In this document: piece by piece, positions 43,501 to 47,638 of the stretch
How positions within the stretch are numbered: the stretch's first letter is position 1
Layout of the letters: each line of letters starts with the position of its first letter
Assembly: GCA_017397845.1 (NCBI GenBank)
Contig: JAFQHU010000018.1
Span: 124,001 to 188,000 of the forward strand
Reading direction: 5' to 3'
Origin: Clostridia bacterium
Lineage (GTDB): Bacteria > Bacillota > Clostridia > Oscillospirales > Acutalibacteraceae
DNA length: 64,000 nucleotides
Position numbers and translations under genes: made by a program
The notes under the pieces: model-generated
The model's input: the letters and a program-made list of their open reading frames with translations, nothing else
Told to the model about the DNA's origin: nothing
Database searches by the model: none

Positions 43501-46500
43501 TATCGATAAGAGGAAGAATTGTGGGCTTGGAAAGGTCAATTCTGCCCTGGCCCTTAACCTTGGTAAGGACAACGTCAACTTCATAGTAATAGAAGAGGTT
43601 GATGTAGCTGAGCTTTTCGCGGAGCTGATTATATTCGATAGCAGCTGCAAGGTTGGGAAGAAGGTCAAGAATTGTACCGATGGGATTATTAAGAAGAGTA
43701 TTTTCGAGCCAATATACAAGAGGATCAAGAAGATGATAGAATACGTTATAACCGTAGTTCTGGATATAGTTTGTTTCATCTGAAAGCTTACCCTGAACCT
43801 TACAGTCGGCTACGATGGTTGATGCGGGATGGTAACCGTGTTTTTCAGCTGCGGTACCGTCGGCGTTGTATGCGGGGATACCGAGAAGTTCATAAAGAGG
43901 AATAAGAACTGCGTCATAAACGGTATCATCACCGTCGGGTGCATAGAACTGGATGGTACCGGAGGGAGTGATACCGAGAACCTTTGCCTTCAGTGACCAT
44001 GTTGAACGGTCACCGGCGATAAGACCGCCGAGAAGAGCGTGGTAACCTGCTGTGGAAGAAGCAAGTGCCTTGTAAAGGCTATCCCAGTCAGTAACCTGCC
44101 ATGTGCCGTTACTGTCGAGCTGATCCCAAGCTGACTGAGGAACACCGTTGAAGGTACCTTTGTGTTCACTAACGTTTACGATAGTGGTCTTTTCAGCCCA
44201 ATAAGCTCTCTTAAGGGAGTTATCGTTTTTGGGATTGTAAATAGGAGCCTGATCAGCAACCCAAAGGATACTTCTTGTGGAGTCAGATGTATTTGAATAG
44301 TTGGGCCAACCGTCCTTAGCAGGAGCACCTTCAGGAGCGTTAGCAGCTTTGAAGTCGTCACTGAATGAACCGTCGAACCATTGACGGAACTGAACACCGT
44401 TATGGTCATCGGCGCCGTAGGATGAGTTTTCAGTGTACATCCAGGGCATACATGCGAGTGTACAACGAAGGAATGCGGGGAAGAACCAACCGTTGGTGCC
44501 CTTTTCAACTACGAGGTCCATGTTACCTGACATATCGTAAAGCATGGGACCTACCATGTCGTTAAGAGCTTTGAAGAGGGTGGTTGCAAGCTCACCGCTA
44601 TAGAGATAGTTGATGATCATAGCAGCAAGGAATTCTTTAAGGTCCTTACATTCCTGACCAACCTTTTTGGTTTCGCCCTGGAAGGTATATGCCTTTTCCC
44701 AATAGCCGAGGGGGTTGGTCATAGCCTTGATTTTCTGGTATACTTTGCCGTTTACTGTCTTAGCAGTATCGGAAGCAAGGTTAGCGTCAGCGTTATAGAA
44801 AACAACAGCACTGTCGTCTGACTGAGTGGTGTAACCGAAATAACCGTAGGTTACGGCACCTGTTGTTTTGTTTGTTTTGGTCTTATGCTTTTCACCGAAA
44901 AGAAGACCGCCAAGAAGTGAACCCATATCCTCTGAAATAAGGATTGAGTCAAGCTTTGTGATAAGGTCATCAACAAGAGCTTCAGCCTTAGCTGTGCCTA
45001 CAAGACCAACCTCATCGATGAGCTCCTGGATTTTGGCATAGCTCATTGCTGAGTCGGGAGCCTTTTTCCATACGCGGTTGGTGTCAACCGTTCCGCTGTC
45101 ACCCTGACCGGGAGCACCCTGAATGTTACCCTTTGAGAAAAGCCACTTACGGATACTTACATCGTTACCGCCGGTCTTTCTGAGAGTTTCAAGAGCAATT
45201 TTGAATTCGTTAGCCTGTGTAACGACGGACGTCGATTCACCGGGAAGAGGTTCAGCGATGCTGTTATATCTTTCGGTTACTTCTTCGAGTGTACGTGCTG
45301 TGAGACCCTCTTCTGCATAATCGTCGGGATTATATGCGGGCTCGGCTCTGAGGAACTGACCGAGCTGAGCGGGGGTAGCTTCAGCAACGATAGCGTTATA
45401 AGCAAGGATAATGATTTCGAAGTTCCAATAAGAAACTGAGCTTCCGCCTTCTATGTAATAATCGTAAACACGCTGTGAAAGATCATAGATACGGTTAGCG
45501 GCACGTCTCTTTAAATCTTTGATGAAATCATCATAAGGCTGCATACCCTCTTCACCGAAAATACCCTTGAAGAGGTCTGCGGTTGCTGCATCGTTGGCAA
45601 CCTCTGAGCACTTCTTATAACCTGCATCGAGCATAGAGTTATAAAGATCCTGGATGATATTGTAGGTAGCGCCGCCGAGGATAGCCTGGTTAACGCCGTT
45701 GATAACAGCATCCATAGCAACCTTGGCATCAATGTATTCTTTACCGCCTACATTAAGACTGTATACATTGTACTGAGAAACGAATTTGTTCCAGTTACCT
45801 TCGTCGTCAAGAGAGATACCTTCGCCCTGCTGTAAAGCACCTGATGCTACAGCATTGTCGTCAAGGTTTTTAAGGTATGACCATACGATGGCTCCTGTAG
45901 AGTCAGTGATATAGGGGAATACATAGGTATTGAAAATTGCGATTGTCTCGGTTGCTTCCAATACAAATGCTTCAGCCTGATTATAGTCATGATGAACGCA
46001 GTGTGCAGCTGTCTCTGTACAAATATATGTCACTTCATTTCCGTTAGCATCTGTGCCGAGGAATTCGTGACCCTTTACTGTACCGTCTGCATCAACTGTA
46101 ACCTTGCCGCTGCCGGGGCATGTTTTGCCGCAGTTACCGTCACATTTTTCCCAAACGTGACCGCAAGCCTCTGACTCTTCGGGAGTACGAAGAGAATGCT
46201 TTGTTTTGGCAGTGTCAAGAATCATTTTGAACTGATTTACAAAATCAACATAATTTTCCTGAGCATAGGTTTCTGCAAGCTTATTACCGAGCTTTGAGAG
46301 ACGGTTGAGAACATTATTGTAGTATGCTTCGCCGGCATAGCCTTCTTTGTTTTCGAAAGCGGCTACGATGTTATTGAAATATTCGATGTTCTGTTTACCG
46401 TTGTAAACCTGTGTCTTTTTGAGATTTTCGATCTCGAAGCTGATTTCGTTATATGTCTGAAGGAGAGCAACGCCTGTGTCTTCACCGTTTGCTCTGGCAA

Positions 46501-47530
46501 AAAGCTCTTCAAACTTATCCTGATATACTTTGGCATATGCAGGAGCAACATAGCTGAGAACTTCAACTGAGTACCAGTTCTGAACGTCTTTCCATGTCTT
46601 TTTAACGTTTAATTCGGGCATAACGAAGTTATCCCAGATTTCTTCAGCACTGGAAATACCTGCAGTTGTGATGGATTTTTCGAATGACTGAATATTTTCA
46701 GCGATATCGAAAACCTTAGCGGTAAGCTCTTCTGTATTCATAGCGGAGAAGTTGAGTCCGAACCATTCATCAGCAAGGCTGATAAATGCTGCGATGGTGG
46801 ATTTAACTTCGATAAGAGCACCTGCAATAGACTCGGCATCCTGAGTGATGGAGTCGAATGCAATACTGTCAGCGGTGATACCGTATGTAGTACCGTTTGA
46901 CACCTTCTGCACTTTAAGTACACCTTTGTAAAGCTCAAGATCCTTAGTATCTTCGGGAATGGTGGTGTAACCGCCGTCCTTATACTGAAGAATATTGAAG
47001 CCCGCTTTGATATCAACGGATACTTCACCGCCTGAAAGATAGACGGTATCTGCAGCATTTGCATCAGTATCTTCACCGAAAGCAAATACCTTCAGAATTT
47101 CATCGTAACGTGCAAGAGGCATACGGCCTGTGGTACTTGCATCAAGTTCGGCCTCGATTTTGCCCTTGATAGCATTGTAGATATCAGCAAATGTATCTAC
47201 ATTACCGCCTACGACGCCCTTAGCGGCCTCTGCGTAGGCATAGGTTACCCAGTGCCACGATGATGTCGCCGTGTCACGTTCAACCGCCCATTCGTTTGTA
47301 CCTGCTGAAGAGATGACTTTTTTGGCAGCCTCAGCGGCTTCCTCTTCCGTAAGGTCATCTTTTGCTGCTTCCTCGATGAGGTCAATCAAACTTGCATGAT
47401 GAAGTTCGATTTGGCTCATCAGCGATTCAATTGACGCTTCGGCACCGAGAACGCTGAAGCACACTGAAACGCTGGACACTATCATAATGATAGCGAGCAG
47501 AGTACTTAGTACTTTTTTACCAACTTTCAT
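19502..47530 (-). CDS. Giant exported repeat protein (9342 aa), unrecognised family
   Basis: One open frame of 28 kb, predicted at about 1 MDa. I do not recognise the family. A signal peptide covers residues 1-32 (MKVGKKVLSTLLAIIMIVSS, ending near VLGAEA). Residues about 33-1000 are non-repeated and helical, with a Cys cluster near 455-480. About 15 diverged repeats follow to residue ~9300. Each has a TWAEV-like motif, a PLxxVLxLLLxG helix, a GGxGYxYAIIPLLEALG motif and Leu/Val-rich helices such as LPNLAYFIxxxGVxxxVxNLLAPV. GxGY motifs fall near residues 1204, 1866, 2602, 3382, 4009, 4524, 5159, 5614, 6118, 6581, 7063, 7524, 8015, 8481 and 8973. The end is an acidic stretch (KEEEKEEAEQEAEE) and a cationic amphipathic helix (WFQRLIKKIKEFFAKIFSI). 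There is no LPXTG, SLH or dockerin. AAGGAGG precedes the ATG. A structural or envelope role is inference. Confidence 0.85.
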   Translation of the reverse strand: MKVGKKVLSTLLAIIMIVSSVSVCFSVLGAEASIESLMSQIELHHASLIDLIEEAAKDDLTEEEAAEAAKKVISSAGTNEWAVERDTATSSWHWVTYAYAEAAKGVVGGNVDTFADIYNAIKGKIEAELDASTTGRMPLARYDEILKVFAFGEDTDANAADTVYLSGGEVSVDIKAGFNILQYKDGGYTTIPEDTKDLELYKGVLKVQKVSNGTTYGITADSIAFDSITQDAESIAGALIEVKSTIAAFISLADEWFGLNFSAMNTEELTAKVFDIAENIQSFEKSITTAGISSAEEIWDNFVMPELNVKKTWKDVQNWYSVEVLSYVAPAYAKVYQDKFEELFARANGEDTGVALLQTYNEISFEIENLKKTQVYNGKQNIEYFNNIVAAFENKEGYAGEAYYNNVLNRLSKLGNKLAETYAQENYVDFVNQFKMILDTAKTKHSLRTPEESEACGHVWEKCDGNCGKTCPGSGKVTVDADGTVKGHEFLGTDANGNEVTYICTETAAHCVHHDYNQAEAFVLEATETIAIFNTYVFPYITDSTGAIVWSYLKNLDDNAVASGALQQGEGISLDDEGNWNKFVSQYNVYSLNVGGKEYIDAKVAMDAVINGVNQAILGGATYNIIQDLYNSMLDAGYKKCSEVANDAATADLFKGIFGEEGMQPYDDFIKDLKRRAANRIYDLSQRVYDYYIEGGSSVSYWNFEIIILAYNAIVAEATPAQLGQFLRAEPAYNPDDYAEEGLTARTLEEVTERYNSIAEPLPGESTSVVTQANEFKIALETLRKTGGNDVSIRKWLFSKGNIQGAPGQGDSGTVDTNRVWKKAPDSAMSYAKIQELIDEVGLVGTAKAEALVDDLITKLDSILISEDMGSLLGGLLFGEKHKTKTNKTTGAVTYGYFGYTTQSDDSAVVFYNADANLASDTAKTVNGKVYQKIKAMTNPLGYWEKAYTFQGETKKVGQECKDLKEFLAAMIINYLYSGELATTLFKALNDMVGPMLYDMSGNMDLVVEKGTNGWFFPAFLRCTLACMPWMYTENSSYGADDHNGVQFRQWFDGSFSDDFKAANAPEGAPAKDGWPNYSNTSDSTRSILWVADQAPIYNPKNDNSLKRAYWAEKTTIVNVSEHKGTFNGVPQSAWDQLDSNGTWQVTDWDSLYKALASSTAGYHALLGGLIAGDRSTWSLKAKVLGITPSGTIQFYAPDGDDTVYDAVLIPLYELLGIPAYNADGTAAEKHGYHPASTIVADCKVQGKLSDETNYIQNYGYNVFYHLLDPLVYWLENTLLNNPIGTILDLLPNLAAAIEYNQLREKLSYINLFYYYEVDVVLTKVKGQGRIDLSKPTILPLIDNLGVDLTNGFSGLLKSLTKIQSTTDGPAWSKDENGNDKTPIAADGDPGVKNLTGYLTVIDTVDENGNHLADGSGKPVYYDLVNGRFKNPSTEVPAADSDRTTMNVAYQDKDGNYWLAPGKLAPVLFGLGGDKIFDLFTKDGKGLSLNVTIPVNRLMSMCSATYKAVAGIRETHHIYHLTADRSDVLMVLLRWILDDGLLTTLAPLFGDGAANILGALDGMAQPIVGILVSLINEYQIDLYNYLNTFTEEDADGNYLPWANKEGNTAGKAGTDYFVLGRYLTESAGSIDKVNTAIKNVDNLIPKILPTVLDIVLPMLDGVLGKPIALLGQELDISFVKDIIEDNKDKGLSAIVGAVVSDKRVLQLVVELLFNPTQVKNEETGAMEEKPGLLPGILGGATVAKLLPTLAKFGFDVSPAGFYTKTNSSNFNNPGIAKWLEGQYNAAVAAGKATSPEDLSWLDVKAPEAGYDWFQGQTLNTTEQKVDAFFKFITDLLSPLNPILSLILCGEDLTFFDKLTLEGANGYQSGMVMIIEALGVGGVKMPDANSSYYTASMSNANFMEYVFGTTTPEVNKGNNRNWQAVNSPLTPLFTAIRALLVGDQATGLTGLLDSPLTVLLEKLPNLAYFMYTYSYNTREKDEAGNDIIARTSNLAQSIKNLAGAVLKILNIVDPILAKLLELDIEALLDEVLDFETMINTALSKALAEEGLADNQIAINSFIDFGSIAVLGGNSTTYTSNVTPLTTTGGYGAMTRFDGVAGQVFVTLVRSILTEDFLKLFGDLVKKWYQSGDATTEDSARVAGIIQELINRCKTPAMKDGKYDGTAVDIIVGILVDLFTDYTPGEGKDMFYVSMGKALDNAEATLDATMELYGIEHKGYDWNSVTTDENGNVLFNEAEVNETLDSLDHVLQQALPDVFKVLASTGTLDLSSLGVELGETESLFDVLSTIVSGFVYNDSLVTTIYNALVGIFGGGIGQWLPLVKEAGIDITAANLYKELVKDKAGNAGAIAYMSYGLTVTDDAKVDGEDLTWEMIKEAHSVNSYKYDENGNIVMNGDAPAIAYAQIQETKEVTDAESGENKTVYVYTYKDDATKTVELDKAGLTKTIIDGAEVEIEAKMIDDTESAATEMVGLYTQKKNAEGTYTYTYKNDDGEEATYISAIANLKSFAVKTDEKDEETGKAIYKKYALTAEYDETTAKWSFGFSADEKDFYANIKVLVRALWGIIAPLEPILEAIFFGAELEKVGSPNAAIKLFDTLNIEGMDGYEDTILPLLRGFGLDALLTYLDTTVVDGTTLRDSLNAKRGEKFPGAAQIPANLVKGNAGAKRSFGGWVDKAGNAVPAAYKDFTYGANYWFEQEAAGNIIWDGTFDMEQFLVVIVNYVFFFVEILAEYPIATLTQLLPTLAYFIVGDGLSDVVANLLTFVTVFTDRLAPVLAVDVNGIGAGLMDYLGTKTWYTFQENFRFYEVDGVKYYDEITYEEDGTKVVTTKPATELGITLTESAISFVANIKFDMAGLYKKSEPYFRTVTAFIDADVENQAWDIINANTNSEGVTDEEKLEEARQLRSAALNEWIESLAALGDPYGASYKDSAGVTHNIPSKYQNYVKVDAANGQLTVSKADVLMFILDFVFANTTLKEVLGAVLGYDITDENGSDAALLDNILTGVFRNPDEIVDLITTLFNEYTVAASSKVVLKAIEEYHYNFYDDDGKTTYEDVTADGWNGSIIARTKTAYAIDNLDKLVGTVLNLFKADLTKEGALLHGLVDPADDLTLTNLVNTLLEDKLFTDDMINDLLGMLVGLLSGGQVGDILNMISDLLKNAAGIDIRPEAFKNNEILTRLIGDAKTWSEVGEAHKHYEYKYATLVLDEETNELVTATNDKGETIYASYFDLSATATTATVDADNDGDEDDVVALIPVYNQIQKTEKVEDDPATEADEAKTIYYYYYNTVEGDETVENIVKLDKANETKITLADGKEQAISAKMIDNEESQKTAVKFNEQWNVQDMNDFIDVVWDILSPLSLILEVFLTGENLTLYNEITIRGFDGYEGVILPIIEALGVPVLKKADGTAYLNSFYENQSVFEAAVYGGTGIDNDGIDVMYPDADKSILLKSIVNALLALVNSLCERPVSTIATILPYLARFLESNGIDIVFGNLLAPVTAITDLIKNIYDLDLMGMVKGLLYNIANKADAPEAAETAAEYVDQKIDEAQAANAAAGVAMVAAEGDTPAFGETNSGIDFDKLTFMDILWDLILGIKIEIAGKDPIELSDIINDQLFATLASCAWYDTEGDGDVMIKNPVFDTANLDNSYIENKELANTEYYVDRETVLLTVLESIVFQPGVRDLLATFVDMFNFSDEYLADVEVIKADGSLDTNALLSALVYGVFNDPQAIEALLINLLSWYNVVYEDARVNATDSELPAVDWESTGIDEAELEALPAQLDNLITALLPLVGELLPALGVNLNINLTGASVKEVVENLLTSLFVDTEDKAGLATTIFTALVNLFGKGDGLDSILTLVYELTGGVDGGINLTLKYFKEQNTTVASVFAGCDTWADAYDKYYTKVAFDAEKHTTYAETDTEKKNPIVAPNDGEFLYAVDENGNVVTEEIDGETVNVYQYALQITGTNSFGITDFAGVLALLEDIVVPFVPVLKLLMLEEGDLVLLDGITVSAGDGYDRFVIPVAEALGIEIEKDKNAVAAIATDAEFASWVIGGIQKLLEKVLNAPVQFIIDLLPELAFFITSEGLAQAVEQLLAPVITLVDMVNAVSAKEMAIEGRDEPLVALDVYAFLGNLLGGLGIPGLENVTDVKSIVDNLLTEDGLIALIKGLVKGVDLSFIDGIFTKIVEKTVAVGNVETMRYFGAQTSGDTRYVKGVAATRANTVLQIISELVLAENGLIFDILEVANVDLEDEKNATIKTVIEGITGDNRYCVLQVLLNYFNHYDVENDLLEYLSFEELTYDYEAYSVDSNLTARKVRRAIKKLDKALLALIPDLLPLLESVEFLKGALSSVKDETNGYTGVTLAKVLESILADLAIKDEMMDTIAGALIGALGTGSLANTLNTVLPILNDLLGINFTPAEVAANAADTALAGVINTAIVAADLEEGVAATWADVAAYYTDAETGKVVISGVEWGIDAADGIDGKINAFIDVIWGLASELEPVLNFLFRGESIEIKGKAADAPTALEIKGGEGYEYALLPLLKGLAADQFGTLKTADEYMAAKGSVVTLTAITDGVLNVVNALCNSPVEYILTLVPSLAYFIESNGVEKLVTNLLSPVFALLDVAEPAVGALLDELLGGLLGGILGDFMPNGVGVATEYDLTATTTEDGKDAYKYTDADGKEVVVAADNKNINADKTKITVKTFTLDEIVANIGTSKNLVNIINDLVGGLLFKDKTDAEGNPIDLLPADFFEKYVAYAVEIGTEDKNKTYFEAEVMANGGAFGGLVGDKIAIDSTKYDDSVHKNHYKLTGKVRNVVNTFTVDIADSLVFLLENVLSENLLNALIDETSMYEKNEDGTLNKDKKTLVGTLITNIITLINGDVAGLTLLDVIVSLFEGYEIKYSEYKTIADFEIDHTGDIAAGELPGKLDTIINEALPLVLTLLVKGEAEEGSILDIIKKSVVKDIPVDENNVETSTRIELLVDDIINGFVIEGDLDVMNLIVNTVVDLLGGTEIIDTVLGMIKIGNYKLTAADFKASINAHFAGKDKYATAVAAINGIIGDAKTWAEVKANAAKNADGKCAIEAEWGVTNLDTLLDAIMVLVQPLTPVLQVLFQGKTLTLLSSNGVYAGDFETVYSTTTGEGTPDDDREEEIESGVILGDGFIEIRGSKGYEQGILALVDALDLDVADIKSVAEYNASNDIEVVLGDILKVVLALVDGIAAGPISFIAEHLAGLLYFVTADNISVLLDNIIALVWGLLEVVEPITGETDAFIESLLKVNLDNYTTIDGLLDLINGLLEGKIDLVITVDLLKELIAEIGEEKTVIGISKTPVTGSETYFVNGLLTFAIDEILPIFATENEKDIINQVITYLSADGAVAGVINFLNTLTTKYVVEFFAIEEPEAALKKMAVKYATEANEAGERLVTKAEADKALENLDALVGKILPMVGLLEENETLTDFVAGLLLNDKMANTIVGLLAGIFGGLNADVMNIINIVGDALGEDVDVTVETYKKDADIAGFFGDATTWAEVIEMYTVDVPATETTEATTKTEYNYAWGLDTMVDADTDDDKSLIDLKIERFVAILTSFLAPVDFVLEVLLAGGTSDGNAENADAISAFKEINIMGGSGYNYAIIPLMEALGVPADMIKTQSEYEATFATQGTLGYILETVLKYVAGGLDKPVDFVLSLLGNLAYTISKDGLTTIVGNLIAPVSALLKSIEGVLPVAIVIDLNGIFDETKEILNFKMGDEVAANGYNVGLTLDLNGATLEDLVDTVIAKYASDLGLVIDLSFRDIAAGSAVINADGSIKFTDSKVNGDLTAPAVWDILHGTWGKNIEGDAADTIITLLDMVLTTENINAVLGLVLKDKTLDETIDGIMDGKLGVLKDVANEAINNPSLLVDTVIKVLAATDYEVENLAVLYDTLAAQLEYTYSTEMPKAKVELALNKLDAVLNNAIDDVFVILQDLDNMPALVTEIANSGATGNITELVEWVLGKYAFTDSLMNTIIGAIVGILGGMDANTFNTVNGLLDDILGVKIDLATFAQGEHLAKFFGEAETWAEVVANYTSEGAEKADYSSHKWGFTYTDDDKKADLFIDIILEVVAPLSKVLDFLFRGENVTILIDGLQLKGGNGWANVIVPLGKALGMDLAVADTAVGCVESLLREVLALVDRIGEQPINTIVDIVAGLSYFISSNGVEEAVNGILAPITGFLSLLSAVIDMDDINALLKGLINMDLDDIAGIAGTKGEKLVQGVNNLINGLGFMDEATGDVTTLNLLPADFFVKIAQYAITYSESDVVTLTEGEVGYDYQPGKKHVKEFAVDGADGLMYVLSTVCSDDFLRALATKLNINTESPDLVGKIILGLAGKQDSIVDILVTLLTDYTITYVPYDRQEITKEPVTHIAPMTEESLNKALTALDAIIAAVVPMFIKDKNGNNVTSLKGLLTGLLGDLDIANLIMGALVPALAGIDLNTIVGYVEDLTNLKGLDLSPAAFANGRFGSKLSEFIGTATTWAEVRDNRFTKGEDGKYTINEFNWNLEMNKGFDGLVKFICDLAMPLDKVLELLLVGEKLIAIPDSTKGDVVAGEYDHIEIVGGEGYNYAIIPLLEALGAEALSKADYVALAKGTAAVDGKGHLYPILDAIIDKVDTLLDAPIATLLPMLANLVYFIGTDGVNNIAENLLAFANYLLLKIDPVFHIGVKVDLGADTIFEFELGDEEGKDVPAGVNINVNPTDLVNLVNGLLEGIKINDKPLGIRLDLNWLEVAAQMAAADENGIVKIPTAQVNADGTPATWYNIIGDAEDTFTTLINTILTEANTLAIADLVSGLLEGVNLDVEGLDIKGLVNDIIYEKDGIKQLLGAVVLLLSGQYTIVDNPVAYKFLGVLTAFAGADAAKGETLNAAINRLDAIITREAVELIPMFIAEDATGILKTLRDACDGVTDLTGMIDNLLNELLFTEDNFVALIDIIVKAIAGFLTPELCGTLKEILGLDLAPAAFAAATENQKVVDYVDGAATWADVWAVRGAEDDDFTWGITSDNFVKNVLSLLRPLNGILDFIFANGSIKLLPEGDTAAVTLPGGNAYNKALVPLFKALGVDLAEAGSTSEGLDNLVKGLIGQNGLVAKLGAAPLKTILELVAGLSYLLANDNLEPIVKNLLAPVFSILTLLEPVISREQIDTILKSFIKIGGKEYGLTELLAIGGNGGANLVELLNGLIGGIKITDEEGNVVDTINLLPADFFVTLSKYAVDVTTPADPAVGDTVTVWTYDAAETLMYILDTVFSDNFLKVLANMIGKGEENTITTIITGLADKEMSVVSLITMLLDKYTITYNKIPQTDLTGNAADYSAFADNADEVKTNLPGAITAIDGFVPTILSLIKINGQNYGSLDELVNGLLAGADLGGLLMGLLVPVLADLDTNPNLDLDAILGYVNDLTNLNVQIDPQTFATSAAFGSKLAAFIGDAKTWAEVRDAHFTQDGDKWVLKTGEAAFDFGIEDLEDVVAFASDLLMPLDIVFRVLLGGSQIIALEDTEDPIRRADIRINGGYGYNYALIPLLEALGATPMSQAEYDAKVKAEGSSLKPVLDVIVERVEAILAAPVNEAFGLFANLFYFIGSEGINTVVANLVAPVVELLNKVCEVYPISIYVGIENGAFKFDFDIENKKGLAPGFVFDISSEALADLLENLVAGIKIDLDKDGVADELGLTLELNWLELAAAMAERDANGIVYTESAMVYGYSVPNGLTTTVTGEGNDPYKNISGDAADTLVTLLNTILTKKNTEAIEEIVLGLLGDTELDPTLAGLIEDVLGNEKGLVNLIGTVILVLTGDYPINTLPFVFKFLGDVDYDAEDADAAIAALDRLIGKAVPVVLPLIAGENPTGILKDITDAAASVPEGTPVIKHIINTLLNNMVFTDDMMKTVTDLVVGTIGGFLSESLCGTLKDLLGIDLSPKAFAAASGNNTFAAYIGDANTWAEVQAAHDPDGDGKYDAIFTGVDTKDEFLGNIFDILEVVEPVLAFLLTGENLNLAQGYDVENIKLLGNNGYENAVQYLLKGLGLTYTSLTDGDNAVDALRYTVDSIFGLVDALGNKPFDTILSLVSNLSYLIANDGVEVILTNLLSPVLSLLDALEGTISREELDALIESLVKVDLLGKPLNITNILTIAGDNGKILVDLLNNLLKGIEIEGENGVVHVIKALDDTFFVDLAKAAIEVTDPATGLVENETIANRWTVNTGDALVFILKTVLDDDFLNILCNLLNIKATDENGNDNMVHGIITSLAGKDEEVLDLLLSLLVKEVVKYTSYNLPGVDKIEVSDESNSEFASVVNNIDALIPTILGLIEINGKKYADLETLVTELLAGADLGKILMNLLVPLLANLNIDDILGYVNDLSNLNVDLSPANFAQNFFGSSLKAFLSDSEGNVYGTWAEVRDARFTKTVDDKGTEDTADDVTTYTINAYDFGITDLNALVDFVCDLTAPLDQILGLLLMGGTHEGGTLSVLDEVNVVGGSGYNYAIIPLLELLGIDADSQDLYEQTVADNNGSTLYPILTQLINKVSGDDGILDSPISWLASILANLCYALDNGHITTIVDNLIAPVNVLLEKVDKIIPIAIDINIGDIGNETENNKVVDLYIGKAHPDVKAGVHVNVNGDDLTALLTGILAGIEINGAKLIPDGKLKLPEYTDENGNTTQEFDWGIAAQMAADAANGKGIFEDTAFVTTLDKYDGTAYKTLKGNAEDTFITILAIVLNTIDVKQLLDDLGVEIPEAFEDLVDGLLEDPSGIIDAIQNIFGETTYQPVQNRSIEAGMLDYSSYLTLTEANADVIATQIDDLIVDILKTAGLGNSLKDLLKGYISGSTLNSLLDTIFGLLAGDSVAGILNTIKGLSFYILDSKDQDPETGTPLVLDLSPKAFYDATKDISYMSGFAAKLEPAVSANGADATWAEVGSFADAKWNFADGDIRGFVQAIAGVLAPLGDLLELLLAGESKYLSVLGLITIQGGDGYDYAIIPLLEAFGLKASEVMTEVQYKQYVAEDTTGTAVLGYILDKIAVFAEDLLAKPVDGLLGILPNLAYFFANDGLLLTVKNLLAPVYGIVTLLLPVLGVDIEGYLRLEELLHTIDLGNLIQIGGVKYDFRIPVIDWKEFVENTTSKKLEVATSRTNPGNAPTAGTWANSFKANMPASDYAAYIADKDISDASLFKNTQTSYVADKGDTLTYVLTWALDMFADPHNREALVQFLVEFFELQSGAEETVRYAINELFNQAASYNASDMIVSALVSALGVGITLENAIMGDIATLQQIYKDLFGALGSGSGAYSGLAKVMEDLTGVWEETVGKEEEKEEAEQEAEETLNWFQRLIKKIKEFFAKIFSIFK
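19622..22339 (-). repeat. Giant-protein super-repeat 4 (subtypes A14 + B15), ends at tail
   Basis: The A half (22339 to 20798, 1542 bp) starts with TWAEVRDARFTK and holds VGGSGYNYAIIPLLELLG. The last B half (from 20797) starts with TWAEVG, holds QGGDGYDYAIIPLLEAFG, and runs into the acidic and amphipathic C-terminal tail. Confidence 0.7.
22340..25201 (-). repeat. Giant-protein super-repeat 3 (subtypes A12 + B13)
   Basis: 2862 bp. The A half (25201 to 23703, 1499 bp) starts with TWAEVRDAHFTQ and holds NGGYGYNYALIPLLEALG and LELNWLELAAAMAERDANGI. The B half (from 23702, 1363 bp) starts with TWAEVQAAHD and holds LGNNGYENAVQYLLKGLG and DDTFFVDLAKAAIEV. Confidence 0.7.
25202..28045 (-). repeat. 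Giant-protein super-repeat 2 (subtypes A10 + B11)
   Basis: 2844 bp. The A half (28045 to 26543, 1503 bp) starts with TWAEVRDNRFTK and holds VGGEGYNYAIIPLLEALG and LDLNWLEVAAQMAAADENGI. The B half (from 26542, 1341 bp) starts with TWADVW and holds NLLPADFFVTLSKYAVDV. Confidence 0.7.
28046..30992 (-). repeat. Giant-protein super-repeat 1 (subtypes A8 + B9)
   Basis: From the TWAEV site at 30992 to the next A-type site at 28045, 2947 bp. The A half (1588 bp) holds MGGSGYNYAIIPLMEALG. The B half starts at 29404 (1359 bp) and holds KGGNGWANVIVPLGKALG and NLLPADFFVKIAQYAITY. Confidence 0.7.
30993..43950 (-). repeat. N-terminal set of giant-protein repeats (repeats 1-7), irregular
   Basis: Seven repeats recognised by the G-x-G-Y then P-L/I-x-E-A-L-G pattern, for example EGMDGYEDTILPLLRGFG, RGFDGYEGVILPIIEALG and KGGEGYEYALLPLLKGL. 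They are spaced about 1.4 to 2.3 kb apart and hold insertions of charged, Asp/Glu/Lys-rich sequence absent from later repeats, including an Asp-rich DNDGDEDD loop near 37800. They are more diverged than repeats 8-15. Confidence 0.6.
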
Positions 47531-47638
47531 AATTTTTTCCTCCTTAAAAATGAAAGAATGAATATATTACAAATAGGATTCCCTATAATAATACCGACGT
47601 TTTCACCCGCAAAAAGGGTGCAAAATGCCCATAGAGAC

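Noticed and set aside
19506..47085. Many plus-strand open frames (up to 256 codons) opposite the giant gene
   Set aside because: They recur at the same phase of the repeats, lack ribosome-binding sites and domains, and are explained by the biased codon use of the minus-strand repeats.
19502..47530. CRISPR array or tandem DNA repeats
   Set aside because: The repeats are long diverged coding units of 1.3-2.3 kb, not short direct repeats with spacers.
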